64,000 bases of DNA from Protopterus annectens. Its lineage: Eukaryota; Chordata; Ceratodontiformes; Protopteridae. Shown piece after piece: positions 10,430-21,629 of the stretch. The notes beneath the pieces were generated by a model. That model saw only the letters and a program-made list of their open reading frames with translations. It did not search any database and was not told the DNA's origin. Each line of letters opens with the position of its first letter. Within the stretch, counting starts at the first letter, position 1. The stretch is from assembly GCF_019279795.1 (NCBI RefSeq), contig NC_056737.1:41393472-41457471 (forward strand), read 5' to 3'. Made by a program: the position numbers and the translations under genes.

Positions 10430-11650
10430 TATACAGGAACTAAAACAGACCTTTGCTAATTTCACGCCAGGCAAAAATCAGGGCTTTAGTGGCCTCATAC
10501 CCAGTTTCAATAAAGGCTTAAAAGATAATCTGGCACCTATTTTATTCCAAGTATTTCGGGAAACAGTGTAGCAGGGTTGTCATGTTTCCTATATCAGGCA
10601 AATCCCTCAAACTATAGACCAGTATCATTGTTGTAATTAGGCTTACAAATATATGTAAACATTTAAGGTAATCATATAGAGAAGATATTTCCTTTATTAA
10701 TATCCATTAATCATCAGGGGTTTATTAAAGGTTAACTTGACAGACTTGATTAAAGTTCCACTGAATGTACAAAATGAGTTGCATGTAAAGAATTGTCTGC
10801 TGCTGTCTATCAGCTTTGGCCGCAGTGGTGCAACAGTTAGCATGATCGCCTCACAGCAAGAGGTTCTCCAGTTTGATTCTCAGCTGGAGAGCCTTCTGTG
10901 CAGAGTCTGCATGTCCTCCGTGTGGTCGAGTGAGTTTTAAAGGCATGCATGTAGGTGCATGTGTGTGTGTGCCTTTTGTGAAGGTTGGGCGCCGAGCTGG
11001 AAATCTGACAGTATAAACTCCACTGCCAATCAATCTGTGGACTGGTGATCCAGTGTGGTGACCCCTAACTGGGAAAAGCAGAAAGATGTTGCTTTTGTCT
11101 ATCAGCTTTCAAAAAGTGTTTGACAACATGGACTGAGAATTTTTCCAGAGATGTTCTGGAAGCACTGGGACTTCCAAATAATTGTATAAGGAAAGTGCAA
11201 TTGCCATATGCAAATCCTTCAACTTGGTTTGTGTTACTAATCTGTTTTTACAAAATCTTGTAATATTACCACTGGCATCAGATAAGGATGCCCATTATCA
11301 CTTTCCCATTTATTTTGATAGCATTTTCTCTTGATAATATTTTGTTGAAACATTTCATATAAGAGGAAATTCATGTAGTATTAGTATCAATTCTGCTACG
11401 TACATGATTTGTGGATGATTTTATCATCAGGCTTAATAAGCAAGCAGCTTCAATAGGTTGTATGAAAATGGGAGTTCCTGCATTTTTTTATGCTGCTCTG
11501 GCCTCTGGATGAATACTTCCACTGTAAGGATATTCTTATGCAGCCTTTTTAATGGAACCAAATCTACCCTTTCAATAGGTCTCATAATGTACTTATTTAG
11601 GGATTAACTTAGCTGTGCAACACAAAAACATCATGTATATCAGCTTTAAA
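10430..11650 (+). mobile_element. L1/Tx1-type LINE reverse transcriptase remnant, split by a SINE
   Basis: Before the SINE the translation shows FSGLIPSFNKGLKDNLAPIL and a degraded NYRPISL-type block near 10610. It then shows a GFIKG-like block near 10720 and LLLSISF. After the SINE it resumes with QKVFDNMD (the catalytic KAFD region), a VTNLF...ITxGIRQGCPLSP-type block (here ASDKDAHYHFP), and a GDDF-like area near 11400. These are the landmarks of L1-clade reverse transcriptases, which differ from the CR1/L2 copies nearby. The copy is heavily mutated and 5'-truncated. Its 3' limit is not sharp. Confidence 0.6.
10818..11095 (+). mobile_element. tRNA-derived SINE, full length, with 14-bp target duplication
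   Basis: The head GGCCGCAGTGG resembles a pol III A box, and AGTTTGATTCT at 10870-10880 resembles the B box GGTTCGANTCC. The body contains GTCTGCATGTCCTCCGTGTGG, AGGTTGGGCGCCGAGCTGG and CCCCTAACTGGGAAAAGCAG, and ends in an A/G-rich tail. TGTCTATCAGCTTT flanks it at 10804-10817 and 11096-11109, proving insertion into the L1-type LINE. The same family appears 5'-truncated at 12592-12695 and 25177-25356 on the minus strand. Transcription would be by RNA polymerase III; mobilisation would use a LINE enzyme. Confidence 0.85.
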
Positions 11651-11734
11651 CCATTACTGGAAGACATTAAAAAATACAGTTATGAAGCCAAAGACCACAG
11701 CAAATGAATTCAACAATGGTAGAAACCACTGCAA

Positions 11735-11784
11735 TTCACGGTTAAGCACTTTCGTCCAAACATAAACTTCTTCAGAACTATGAA
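11735..11784 (-). ncRNA. Hammerhead-like ribozyme motif at the PLE-2 3' end
   Basis: On the minus strand, stem I strand TTCAT-A-GTT is followed by CTGAAGA, stem II (GTTT...GGAC), GAAA, a two-base-pair stem III (AG-TG-CT), T at the cleavage position, then AAC-C-GTGAA. GTT pairs with AAC and TTCAT with GTGAA across a 1x1 internal loop. The CUGANGA and GAAA cores are intact. One extra A separates CUGANGA from stem II compared with the canonical fold, as in the other copies here. Activity is unknown. Confidence 0.5.
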
Positions 11785-12591
11785 AACTCCTCTAAACACT
11801 GAAATTAAGAGCTGAGAGAAGTAAAACACAGCCACAAGAACTGTCAATCAACAGACAGGCTGAACAAAGATCGGGAAATTCTTAAAGGTACACACACCAA
11901 AAACAAATCTAGAATGTCAAAATACTACAGAAAGCTATTAGACTTGTAAAATTTTACTCAAGCTATGTTGGCTTTTCTTTTAAGTTCACAAGCAATGGAA
12001 ATATAGTCATTCAATCCATGTGCATTTACTACATCTAAAGCCAGCTGCCAATACATCTCATGGTATAGAAGTCTGTTTTCCCAATCTCCAACAAACGCAT
12101 CTACTTCCAGCTGTTCAAGCTCCCAAAAAAGTGAACTTCTTGAAATTGGAGCATGTACAAGCATACCTAGTCAACACACTCTTCATATCCCTTTTGGATA
12201 TACTATAATAGTGTTGGTATATCCTTTTGCTGAGTGCATTTTTAGTCTAATCAGTATAGGAGGCAGGGTAGAGTCTACATTTTGCCAAGTAGACTATCCT
12301 GTCTGATCGAAAATTGAGCTTATCACAGATGTAAATACCCCTAATTTTTTCCATTATATCAACTTAATAGCGGGTTTCAATATAAGTGCACTGATGGCAA
12401 TATCCACATTTTGTCATAGTCCATGAGTTACTTTGTCCGGAAACAATCGGTTTCTCCAATAGCTGTTTTATGTTAGGCTTGTTCTTAAAGGTGAATGAAG
12501 GGAAATCAGGAAGATTTTGTTAAAGTCCGTCATCACAATGTAAGATGGCCAGTTTCGCTGCACCACTTTTTGGATGTTTTTAGAGTCCAAT

Positions 12592-12695
12592 CTTCTTCTT
12601 CTTCTTCTTTCGGCTTTTCCCAGTTAGGGGTTGCCACAGCGGATCACCTCTCCGCTCATGATTGGCAGTGGAGTTTTATGGTGTTGAGTTATGTC
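12592..12695 (-). mobile_element. 5'-truncated SINE inserted in PLE-2, 13-bp target duplication
   Basis: The tail half of the SINE seen whole at 10818-11095 lies on the minus strand, starting with a CTTCTTCTT tail on the plus strand, then GCTTTTCCCAGTTAGGGG and GATTGGCAGTGGAGTTTTA. TTTAGAGTCCAAT flanks it at 12579-12591 and 12696-12708. The PLE reading resumes on both sides, so the SINE is younger than PLE-2. Confidence 0.85.
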
Positions 12696-13665
12696 TTTAG
12701 AGTCCAATGAGTAATTTAAAATCATATTGATGTGGCCGAGTATATCTTTACTTTTGTTTGTCTTGTCTTTTGACTTAATATTATCAAGGCCATACCTAAT
12801 AATAGGTGCATATCTATTGTCTCTGTCTGCCCACACATCCTTCTGAAGATTATCAAGAAGAGTTTCAGGATACCCACTTTCCAAAAGCATATATTTGAGG
12901 TTGTCAAACTCTGTTAAACAGTTATTGTCATCAGATGTCAGCTGAGAAATTCTGATAAGTTGGCTTTTCACAATCCCCTTCTTTTGATGGAAAGGGCGAC
13001 AGCTGGTGTACGACAAAAAAAGAATTACACAAAGTGGGCTTCCTGTAAATCTGTGTGCCCTTACCATTATATTGGTCTTTCCTAATTTCGATGTCCAAGT
13101 AGTGGATCTTAACTGGGTCAAAAAAGTGGCACTAGACTGCAATTCATCCATAAAAGCATCCAGTTGTGTCTCTGTACATGACCAAAGGATCAGTAAATTA
13201 TCCAAATAGCGAAAATATCCTACACATTTTTTGAATAAAGGGAGACTGAACAAAGTCGTAAGTTCCCATCTCAGCAAGACGATGTTTGCAAAGGTGGGGG
13301 CACATGCAGCCCCCCCCCATAGCTACAACTTTCAGCTGTTTGTAAAATTCCCCATCAAAAGTCAAAAAGTTGTTGTTTAATAACAACGTCCATGAAATCA
13401 CAAACCAGTGTGGTGTCTGAAAGTGTAAGAGAATTGTATTGTGTCACCATTTCACCAAACTATAGCACACCTTCTTCATGGGGAATCACAGTATATAACC
13501 TTTGGATGTCACAAATCACAAGAAGGCATTCACTCCACATTTCAGTTTTCTGATGTTTATCTAAAAGATCCCAGGAATCATGGACAATGTGTGGAAAACC
13601 GTGAACAAGATGTTTCAACTTGTATTCAATGAACTTAGTCACTGGCTCCGTGACAGTTTCCTTGA

Positions 13666-14970
13666 GTTGGGTGAGGCTGCAAGAAATGGGTGCTTAAAAA
13701 AAGTAACGGTAAGTGTTATTAAAGATGCTAGGTGATATATATGGGATGTTATTAATGGAAAAATCTGGGGAAGGAAGAGTGATAAGGTATGAGAAAGAGT
13801 GTGTGAATATGGTGAGCATGGAAACAAGCATATGTGTTATAAGTATGTAGCAGGTTTTATAGTATACGATTTAGGAGGGGAAATAGGTGGAGAGATAGGT
13901 AGGAACAGGGAAATGGACTGTTGTAGATTTAATAGGTGCAGGGAAAGGGGTGACTAAAGTGATTGGGGTTTGCTGGAGGAGGAGGTGGTATACTGGTGGA
14001 TGGTTTGAGGCAATACAGGGCAGTAGAAGTGGTGTTAAGAGGGGAAGGAAAGTTGATGGGATGAAAGAGTGATGTAAGTCAGAAAGAGGTGGTGCTAAAG
14101 AATTGATAAGAATATAAATACAGTAGGATATGAAAGCTGAAAGTGAGTAAGGAAAGAGTCTCTTGTTACCAAGGAGTGGGTGGGTGAAAGTTTTAGTGGG
14201 TAGGAAAATAGGTAGTGAGACTTTGGTTAAGGATGGATTGAGCTTTTGACATGGGAGGAAAAAACTTGATGGGTGGTAGAAGTAGGAGGAGGTGAGGCAA
14301 AGTCCTCATAGGCTGAGTGAGTGGAGGAGGATCAGAGAAGAAAGGTGGGACTGAGGAAAGTTACTAAAACAGGAGATAATGAATACTTGAGTGCCACATA
14401 TTGGTTTAGATGGCGTAGAGTGTGTTTTTAGGTTGCAAGTGAGACGATTGGGTTAGGTAAAAGAAAAAGTTTTAGATGAGACTGCATTGGGTGTGTCTAA
14501 ATGTAGTGAAGGCTGGGCTGTGTGGGGATTAGGGGTAGGAGAATGAAGTGAACCCAAGCATAGTAGAATCCACCTCTTCAAAACTTTGTGCTACACAAAC
14601 AGTCAGTGGTTTAAGGGGAAGGAAGGGAAAAAGCTGGGCAGAACCATAGGTAAATAGTCGACAGAGTGAGAAAAGGACTGCAGTGTTAGAGTAGGTAAGA
14701 GAAAACAAAAACAAATTGTAAGACTGTGTCAGATTTACAATTCAGTTATAAGAGAAGAAAGTGCAGGAGATGGAAATGTGAAGATGGTGGTAGAATTCTA
14801 GTCATTGTAAAGGGACAGGAGGAAACAAAGGAAGGAGTGAAAATTAAATGGAGTTTATGCTGAAAGAATGGGAATGCCACCTCTGGCCATGTTTGCAACA
14901 GCATTGCTAAGGATACAACTACGTGGAGCTGCCAGACATGCTTGCTAGACATTGTACTCTACCCATGAGA
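13666..14970 (-). other. Strongly purine-rich plus strand; possible leader of an L2-type LINE on the minus strand
   Basis: This 1.3-kb stretch has very little C on the plus strand. Its minus strand is G-poor, rich in CT, CCT and CAC words, with several short Leu/Pro/Ser/Thr frames (for example 13827-13639 and 14714-14529). The bias matches the leader of the L2-type LINE at about 3400-4320. I found no alignable domain, so the assignment rests on composition only. Confidence 0.3.
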
Positions 14971-15046
14971 CAGACAAAACATCTGAAAGGCAAACTTTAC
15001 TTCTCAACCTCTTAGAGCAAGAAATCTGAACAGAGCCATTAATTAT

Positions 15047-15308
15047 GAGGGGGCAAAGGCTCAAAATAGGCACCATGTTTTAAATATTGTTCTTACAAAC
15101 CTACAAAGTTGATAGAGTAACATGTTTTGCATTATCATGACTTTTCTGAAGGGTATGAAGTCTGAAACTCAAATATATGTTATTTTCTGACATCGATATT
15201 TAATAATTTGCCATTGATTTGCCAGAAAAACATAATTTGATGAAAAACAGACCAAATAAATGAGGCACAAAGCTGGACATTCTGTGAAAATCTGTACAGT
15301 TGAGAGGA
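15047..15308 (-). mobile_element. Short terminal-inverted-repeat element (CTCTCAAC family), copy 1
   Basis: Read on the minus strand it begins with CCTCTCAACTGTACAGATTT and continues with CAGAATGTCCAG, a CTCATTTATTTGGTCTG block, CTGAAACTC and TAAATATTG. It then runs to a degraded end. The same order is found at 36342-36654 and 55804-56102. It is non-autonomous with no coding capacity, and the most decayed of the three copies. Confidence 0.6.
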
Positions 15309-15339
15309 GGCTTTCATGTGGCAACTTGTGTCAGAAGTG

Positions 15340-15800
15340 GATCAGTTTCAGATGTCATTGGTGGTAGGAGAACACTGAACTCTTTAACGGCACTGGTGTT
15401 AAATTCTGTGTAGCCTTTTTTTAAGCCCTTAGCAGTTGCTGACAAAGATGTGGTAAGTTGTCTCACAAAACAAGATCAGCTTCAGGAGCTGTTAGTGGTA
15501 GGAGAGCACTGGGCTCCTTAACAACACTGGGGTTAAATTCCGTGTAGTCCTTTTGGGTCAGAGTATACCCTAAGAAGGTGATGGACAACAGCAGATGAGC
15601 TTCAGGGGTGTTTGTGCTAGGAGGGAACACTGGACTCAATGCACTGGTGTTAAATTCCATGTAACTCTCTTGCATGCAGGAGACACAGATGTGGCAAATT
15701 GTCTTGCAGCAGTGGATCACCTTCATGGGCTGTTAGTGGTAAAAGAACACTGGACTCCTTTAGTGCATTGGCATTAAATTCTGTATAGCCCTTTTGTGAA
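15340..15800. repeat. Four-unit tandem array, ~121-130 bp units
   Basis: Each unit holds GATCAGCTTCAGG..., GTTAGTGGTAGGAGAACACTG, ACTCCTTTA...CACTGGTGTTAAATTC and GTGTAGCCCTTTTG. Starts are near 15342, 15473, 15594 and 15715. Units differ by about 15-25%, so the array is old. Reading frames that cross it are repeat artefacts. Confidence 0.8.
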
Positions 15801-15859
15801 AGAGCTATTGGACACATCTGGAGATGTTAGAGAAGCAAGGTATCCAAGAAAACGAATTA

Positions 15860-17965
15860 TCACTTTGTGGGTTAAATCTGATTTACCGGCATACCTTTTT
15901 GTCTTTATTAACTATTCTAAGCCAAATCTATTACAGCTAGCTGACAATCTGATGAAATTTAAGCACCATCTCCCCTGGGTGACCCCATCACACACACTGC
16001 TACATTTGTGGATAGCTTCCATGCTCATTTAAAAGCATGCATTGAAGCATTCTGTGCTCACCTAATACCATGCACTGAGGCTTCAGTCTCCTTCAGACAA
16101 AAATGCAATGCCAAGTTCAGGAATAATCTGCTATGGTGGACCCTAGTATAAACAAACTATACAATGCGGAGAAGAAATTATTGTAAGAATAAATTTAATA
16201 TCCCCTTCTATATAAATGACATCAAAAAGATAATTAAAGAACTAAGCTGTGATGAATCAAATCCAGTAAAGGTAAATATAGATTAAAAGTTAAGGACAAC
16301 AACAAAACCTTTTACAGCTGTGTGAGAAACTTTAGAAAGAATAACCTACAATGTACTGAGCTAATACACAACACCATATACTCAATCCCAGAAGACATAG
16401 CCAACGTGTCTGCAGATAAATTTAGATTAAACTTTACACCCTTATCTTACCCTAACTTCTCCACATGTTAACATGCCACACCCCCATCTCCAATCACTTT
16501 GGAGTAGGTCCATAGGTTTTCTTCCAAGGCCAAAACACTAGCTCCACGGGTTCAGAGACTGAGCCAGACTGCCTTCCTGTCAGCACTGAACACAACATTA
16601 TAGACCCATTACTGAGCTAATTTAATATCAGTCTGGATTCATGCCAGACGTATGGAGAACTGCTGGTGCAATCCCACTTCACAAGTGGGGAACCACCACT
16701 GATCCCGGTGCTTATAAGTCTCGCCAACTTTATCTGTAAAGCAATAGAGGACATCATTATGGAACCTATTAATGATAGCAGTCTACAGTCCCTTGATCTA
16801 AACCAATTTGGATCTGTTCAAGGTAGATCCTTTCTCTTAAACTCGGTGAAATTTGAAAAAAATCACTGATACATCAGATACAGGGAAACCTGTTCACATT
16901 GCTTACTTTGACTTGGACAAGGTATTTGATACAATTTCATATTCTGGTATGATAAGCTAATCAAACAAAATTTAAACCTTATCTTAAACTGCTATCCAGT
17001 CTACTGACAACCCAGTCTATTAGCCGAGGGGGTCTACTGTCATCAAAAGGAGTAGCTATCAGTTGTGTCCTTCAGGGATCTGTCCTGGGGTCACTTCTCT
17101 TTTAGATTTACTTCTCTGATGTCAAGGCCAAAATCACTGGACTATAGCCGACTATGTTTGCAAATGACTGCAAACTCCCAGCTGCCATAAACTCTCCAGA
17201 TGACATCCAGATTCTCCAAAAGGGAATAACACATGCAAACAATTAATGCCTGGACTATGACCTTAAGCTAAATTCTAAGAAATGTAGTATTGTGCACTTT
17301 TGCAAACATGAGCATGCATGCACCTACTATATAGATAACACCCCATTGAACATTGACATAAGTTTTAGGGACCTGGGCTCTTTCATTAACAATAAACTAT
17401 CCTTTGATCACCATGTATTCACTGTGGTTAAGAAGACTTTTTATCATCCCCTCTACTCTACCTTCGTCAGACCAATAAGAGATTATAATGACCCTTTTGG
17501 TATGTGCTTGTCTAAATATTATGACTTAACTCAAAAAATACAGTACTTCCTTACCAAAATATTCAAGGGCATGTCTTCCTTGTGCTTAACAGACTATGGT
17601 AAACTGTGTTTCTCTTCTTTTACAGATGGGACCTCTGCCTTACTTACAAAGTCTCAAAGGATCCAGTCCTATGTGATCTCCAACAGATCTGCAAAACAGA
17701 CAACATGCTAAACCTATGCTCAATATCTCTCAAAGAAACTCTTTTTATGGAATAGACTTTGCTTAGAGGGAAAACAAAGTAACTCCCTTGCTCTCTTAAA
17801 CTGCAACCTGGATGAATAGATGGGAAACGGTAAATCCACACCTGGTCTGGCCCCTCAAACCCTCATTTTAAGGGAATGAAATGATAACGTAGTTATTTAT
17901 GTTGTCCTGATGAATTGTGATCTTGAGGCTAGGCAACAAATGATCAACCTAACCAACAGCATACT
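15860..17965 (+). mobile_element. CR1-type LINE remnant (ORF2 linker to 3' end)
   Basis: The translation follows the full-length CR1 at 43178-48171: FINYSKPNLLQL (linker), VDPSINKLYNAEKKLL, AIEDIIMEPIND and LDLNQFGSVQGRSFLLN. Then come KPVHIAYFDLDKVFDTI (catalytic block), a CVLQGSVLGSLL-type block near 17070, FANDCKLPAAI near 17160, DLGSFINNKLSFDHHVFTVV and RPIRDYNDPFGMCLSKYYDL. The end carries the CR1 tail CTATGAATCTATGAATC at about 17945-17965. Many stops and frame changes mark it as an old, 5'-truncated copy. Confidence 0.85.
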
Positions 17966-18284
17966 ATGAATCTATGAATCTCTGAATATCCATTCACCAT
18001 CTTCACCTGCCTCTGGCCTGTAAAGCTTCACCACAGATGATTTGTAATTTTTTTTGTTTACTTTTGTAGTACTTTTGTAGAGCACTTCGCTAATCTGTCT
18101 TGAAAATCCACTTGCTATACTGCAGAAAACGCAGTAGTAAGATGAGCACCTCAATGCTGACAGTTCATATATCAAGCTATTACTAAGATTGTACTGCAGA
18201 AACAATTCTGGTTAAATATTTCAGAACTGCACAAGTAATACAGTGTGTTAATAGCCCTGCAGTGTGCAGTAGGATTTGTACCTG

Positions 18285-18430
18285 CCAAGTTCATACACTT
18301 GTAGGCCACAAAACAGTCTGTGTATGATGTAGGTCCTAAAACAGTTTGCACATGAACAGTCTGCACATGATATAGGCCACAAAAAAGTCTGTGCATGATG
18401 TAGGCCGCAATAATCTGCGTATGTGTGGAG
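18285..18430. repeat. Minisatellite, ~28-30-bp units, about five copies
   Basis: Units of the form GTAGGCCACAAAACAGTCTG-TGTATGAT recur (TGTAGGCCACAAAACAGTCT, TGTAGGTCCTAAAACAGTTT, ATAGGCCACAAAAAAGTCTG, TGTAGGCCGCAATAATCTG). The minus-strand frames rich in Cys, Leu and Tyr across this block are products of the repeat, not genes. Confidence 0.75.
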
Positions 18431-18439
18431 CATTTCCAT

Positions 18440-19110
18440 GACTCTTACACACCTGCAGGGTTTTGCACTCTGGTCTGTGGCCTATAGGGGCATGATGGCG
18501 TATTAGTGCAATGATTTGTGGCATGATGGGATATACAGTAAAAGTGCTGGCAGAGGTGTTCCCATTGCATATAGTACTGAGTCTCGGCCCCATTCCATGC
18601 ATGTCTACTGAGGTTCCTCTTATGTGCATTGACAGTGGCTTATGTCATGCTGCCATTAATGCCTGTCAGTAAGCATCATGCGACTTTTGTGATGTGCATT
18701 GCCAAGAATCTACTACCATTTCCTTCCAGGTATCAATGTGGTAAATAGCTATGGCTTTTGGAAGGGGTGAATTTGGAATGGAACCCACTTGGTACAGAAA
18801 AGAGCAAAAATTTTTCTCCATCTACTACATCTGCCCCACTGGAAGTGACTGCTGGGGGACTTGTATGAGGGCCTCCAGTACAAGGAGGATGATTGGCACT
18901 GTCTTCTCTGATCACTGAGTGATCACTCGCTCTGCTGAGCAGCATCAGCATTCATACAGTGAGTTTGAGAGGGACCACCCTGATCTTCTCCATCAGTAGG
19001 AAGAAGAGTTTAGGGAGAGAGAATTTGAGTTCTACAGAAGCCATGATTACCTGATAAGTGATACATAAGTAGGCCTTACTGTATACCTATATGCAGTTAC
19101 TGATTTCATG
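18440..19110. other. No recognised feature
   Basis: Mixed-composition DNA. A short Gly/Thr-rich translation near 18780-18860 loosely recalls a Myb-like transposon protein, but no motif is convincing. I see no tRNA, repeat or splice signal that I can support. Confidence 0.3.
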
Positions 19111-19117
19111 GGTAGAC

Positions 19118-19402
19118 AATTTTTTATTTATTAGTTCAAGTTTTGCTTGAAAAAAGGGAAGGTAAATTTAAGAACAGACTTAAGCTGTGGGAAAATGAAT
19201 GCAGATTGGATTGTGGGTTACGTTAATGGGTATAAATGTAACTGTAAATATTAAATGTGGCTGTGAGTTTAAAAATAAGTTAAAAATGTAAGGTTTATGT
19301 TGGCTGGGTGCTTGTTTACTGTGAGTTTAAAAATAAGTTAAAAATGTAAGGTTTATGTTGGCTGGGTGCTTGTTTACTTGTTCAGTTATATAGTTAAATT
19401 AT
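19118..19402. repeat. Direct repeat unit (left copy) with internal 58-bp duplication
   Basis: Shared with 20933-21168: TTAGTTCAAGTTTTGC, AAGGGAAG, TTTAAGAACA, GATTGGATTGTGG, TACGTTAATGG, TATAAATATT and AATGTGGCTGTGAGTT, then GGTTTATGTTGGCTGGGTG. In this copy a 58-base segment (19263-19320) is repeated exactly at 19321-19378. The two copies flank about 1.5 kb and differ by roughly 10-15%. No coding capacity was seen in either. Confidence 0.75.
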
Positions 19403-19409
19403 TTTCAAC

Positions 19410-20930
19410 ATCTGTGGAGATACAGTAGAACTGGCTGATCTGCTAGTGAATAAAGGCATGCCTCTTCAAGTGTTGGAATATGCATATGGGATTGTTGCCA
19501 TACATGTATATCTTTATCTCATCATCTTAGCTACCCTTGTTTGCAGTGCTGCTAATTAATTTCACCACTGGATACTGTTTTGTATTGTTTTGTGTGTCAT
19601 AAAAGTTGGAATTGCAAAGTGTAACTGTTCCTCCTACTGCCAGTGACTGGATATCTTTAAACAAGCTGATCCTTTGTGTGGCACTATAATTCTGGGTGCT
19701 GGTTTCTGCTTTGCAATTAACATCATTCAGTGTATTGCACTAGTCAGCCTGGCAAGCACTGCTGGACTGCCCACTCCACCACCCTTGTGTCACTTGTGTC
19801 TGACTTAACTTGGGCATGCAAATGTCAGTCTGTCATGTAATGATGCACTTAGGTTAACAAAGGTTAGGGTGCAGTATTATGACAGGGGTTACATGTTCCA
19901 TATATATTCATGTTGATATTCTGTGGTAGGTTATACATGGTCTATTACTAACTTATGCAATGCATCCCAGCACTTGCAACATGGTGTATGCTTCCTGCTC
20001 ATAAGTTCCTCAGGGCTGTGCAGTTCAGTTGTTCAGTGAGGTTGTTTTTGCCTGGTTTCAATGTCCATTGCACTCACACTGGTTGAAATGCATGCACTGT
20101 GCCACTGTTATATACATCAGTGACTGGGCATCTCCCATCATATTCTGTCCAGTGGTGTATGTAGTTTAGTAATATGTGTGCTATTGCTTAGTTGATTGCA
20201 TTTTATCCCCTACCATGGCCTACACTGCAGACTGCTGTAGCACAGCTTACTGATCATTACTTTTGCTTTTTTTATCTTGCTTTTTACTTAATTTTGTTAT
20301 TTGTCCTTTCTTATCTGGTTTCTCTCTATTTATTCATATTTTTTACAGTGTCAGCCATGGAGCTGTTTGTGGTACAGCAGTGACACCATGTCTTACAACT
20401 GCCTAGCCATCTCCTGCTGGGTCCCAGTAGTGTCCAGGATAGCCTTGCTCCAGGTTAATGAAAGTCATCCTGCAGGGGCAACCAGGAGGTTTTGCTGGTA
20501 TCTTCTTTAGCTGTTTCGTCAGTAGTGATTTAGTCTTCCCATTGGAGATCATCAGTGGGAGTCCTACTGGGTCACACAGCTGGAGGTGGAAAGACTGGTG
20601 AGTGCTGTGGTAGACTGGCATCTGGACACCAAGATTAGCACTCTGGAACAAATCCTTGTGCAACTGGTAGAGTCACACAGCTGTATGGCCCTGACCACTT
20701 AGCCACCAGTCATATTAAAACATTTAGAACCATTCCAATTAATGGACACTAAGCAGTTCTCTAGGTATTGTTTATATTGCAAATTACTCTAATTGCACAT
20801 GTTTTTATGTAGGAATGCCAGCAAGGAAATACAGTAAAAGGATTAAAGAGCATGTTTATGCAATAAAAACTTAAAGTACAAATAATACTCTAAGTAAACT
20901 CATTCCAGTTAGTCCTTCATGTAATAATAT
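19410..20930. other. Sequence between the two direct repeats; nothing recognised
   Basis: 1.5 kb of ordinary composition with only short frames (20192-20383 and similar). Some CTG/CAG-rich sequence near 20440-20660 resembles decayed coding DNA, but I cannot match it to a family. It could be the interior of an element bounded by the repeats, or unrelated. Confidence 0.3.
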
Positions 20931-20932
20931 TT

Positions 20933-21168
20933 TATTTTGGTGTATTAGTTCAAGTTTTGCCTTAAAGAAAGGGAAGCTTAATTTAAGAACAAACTTAAGA
21001 TATAGGAAATTGAATGTCAGATTGGATTGTGGCTTACGTTAATGGATATAAATGAAACTATAAATATTAAATGTGGCTGTGAGTTATTTTAAAGTTAAAT
21101 ATGTAGGGTTTATGTTGACTGGGTGTTTATTTACTTGTTCAATTATATAAAAAATTAAATTTTAAATA
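20933..21168. repeat. Direct repeat unit (right copy)
   Basis: Same order of words as the unit at 19118-19402, without the 58-base internal duplication. Same orientation, about 1.8 kb apart from start to start. Confidence 0.75.
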
Positions 21169-21266
21169 CCATACATTCTTTTAATGATTTCGGAATGTTT
21201 CTGACTACTTCTTGTGAATTTTATGCATTGATTACAAAGTGTTTTTAATGTAATTCATGATTTCAT

Positions 21267-21616
21267 GGTCTATATTACAAGATCGAATGCTTAGGTGATC
21301 GAACACCTAAACATCAAACTTGTAATATCGAAAACAAAAAACAACGAACGGCTGATTTAATGCAGGGATAGATTTCCCTTGGCCATTCACCAGATTTTGC
21401 AATTTTGTCTACTGTAGAGTGATCTTGGAGTTAGTATATTTAGTGGGGGGGTGGGGGTGGGGGGGGCGAAGCCCCACACTTAGTTTGGGTGTAATTTTTT
21501 TTTCCAGTGACTGACAGATGTGTTTTCCTGCTCCGTTCAACATTTTTGGGTTCAATATTACAGGTTCGATGTTTAGGTGTTCGATCACCTAAGCATTCGA
21601 TCTTGTAATATAGACA
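21267..21616. mobile_element. Fold-back DNA element FB-1, ~83-bp terminal inverted repeats, 11-bp target duplication
   Basis: Inverted repeats at 21268-21351 and 21533-21615 begin GTCTATATTACAAG; the first 48 bases are identical in inverse. Each end is itself an imperfect palindrome: ATATTACAAG at 21272-21281 faces CTTGTAATAT at 21319-21328, with GCTTAGGTG facing CACCTAAAC inside. The core has a G-run block (21448-21470) followed by GGGGCGAAGCCCC, a perfect small hairpin. CATGATTTCAT flanks both sides at 21256-21266 and 21617-21627, one base outside each GTCTA end. It is non-autonomous. A 9-11-bp duplication is usual for Mutator-like elements, but the family is not proven. Confidence 0.88.
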
Positions 21617-21629
21617 CATGATTTCATCA

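Larger units (their letters stand above)
11650..13665 (-). mobile_element. Penelope-like element, broken, minus strand (PLE-2)
   Basis: Read from 13665 downward, the RT begins with FIEYKLKHLVHGFPHIVHD and DIQRLYTVIPHEEGVL (13642-13460). Next come NNFLTFDGEFYKQLKVVAMGG (13380-13300), FRYLDNLLILWS (catalytic, near 13210) and FHQKKGIVKSQLIRIS (near 12985). Around 12480-12250 lie a Cys pair (CGYCHQC) and the GIY-YIG core (IVYLAKC...LSKRIYQH). The C-terminal EMYWQLALDVVNAHGLND is at 12110-12040. A hammerhead-like 3' end is at 11735-11784. The element is a fossil with several breaks, 5'-truncated at about 13665, and carries an inserted SINE tail. Confidence 0.85.

Noticed and set aside
18780-18960. 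Possible Myb-like (Harbinger-type) transposon protein
   Set aside because: Only loose Gly/Thr similarity across changing frames; no tryptophan spacing or partner transposase seen.
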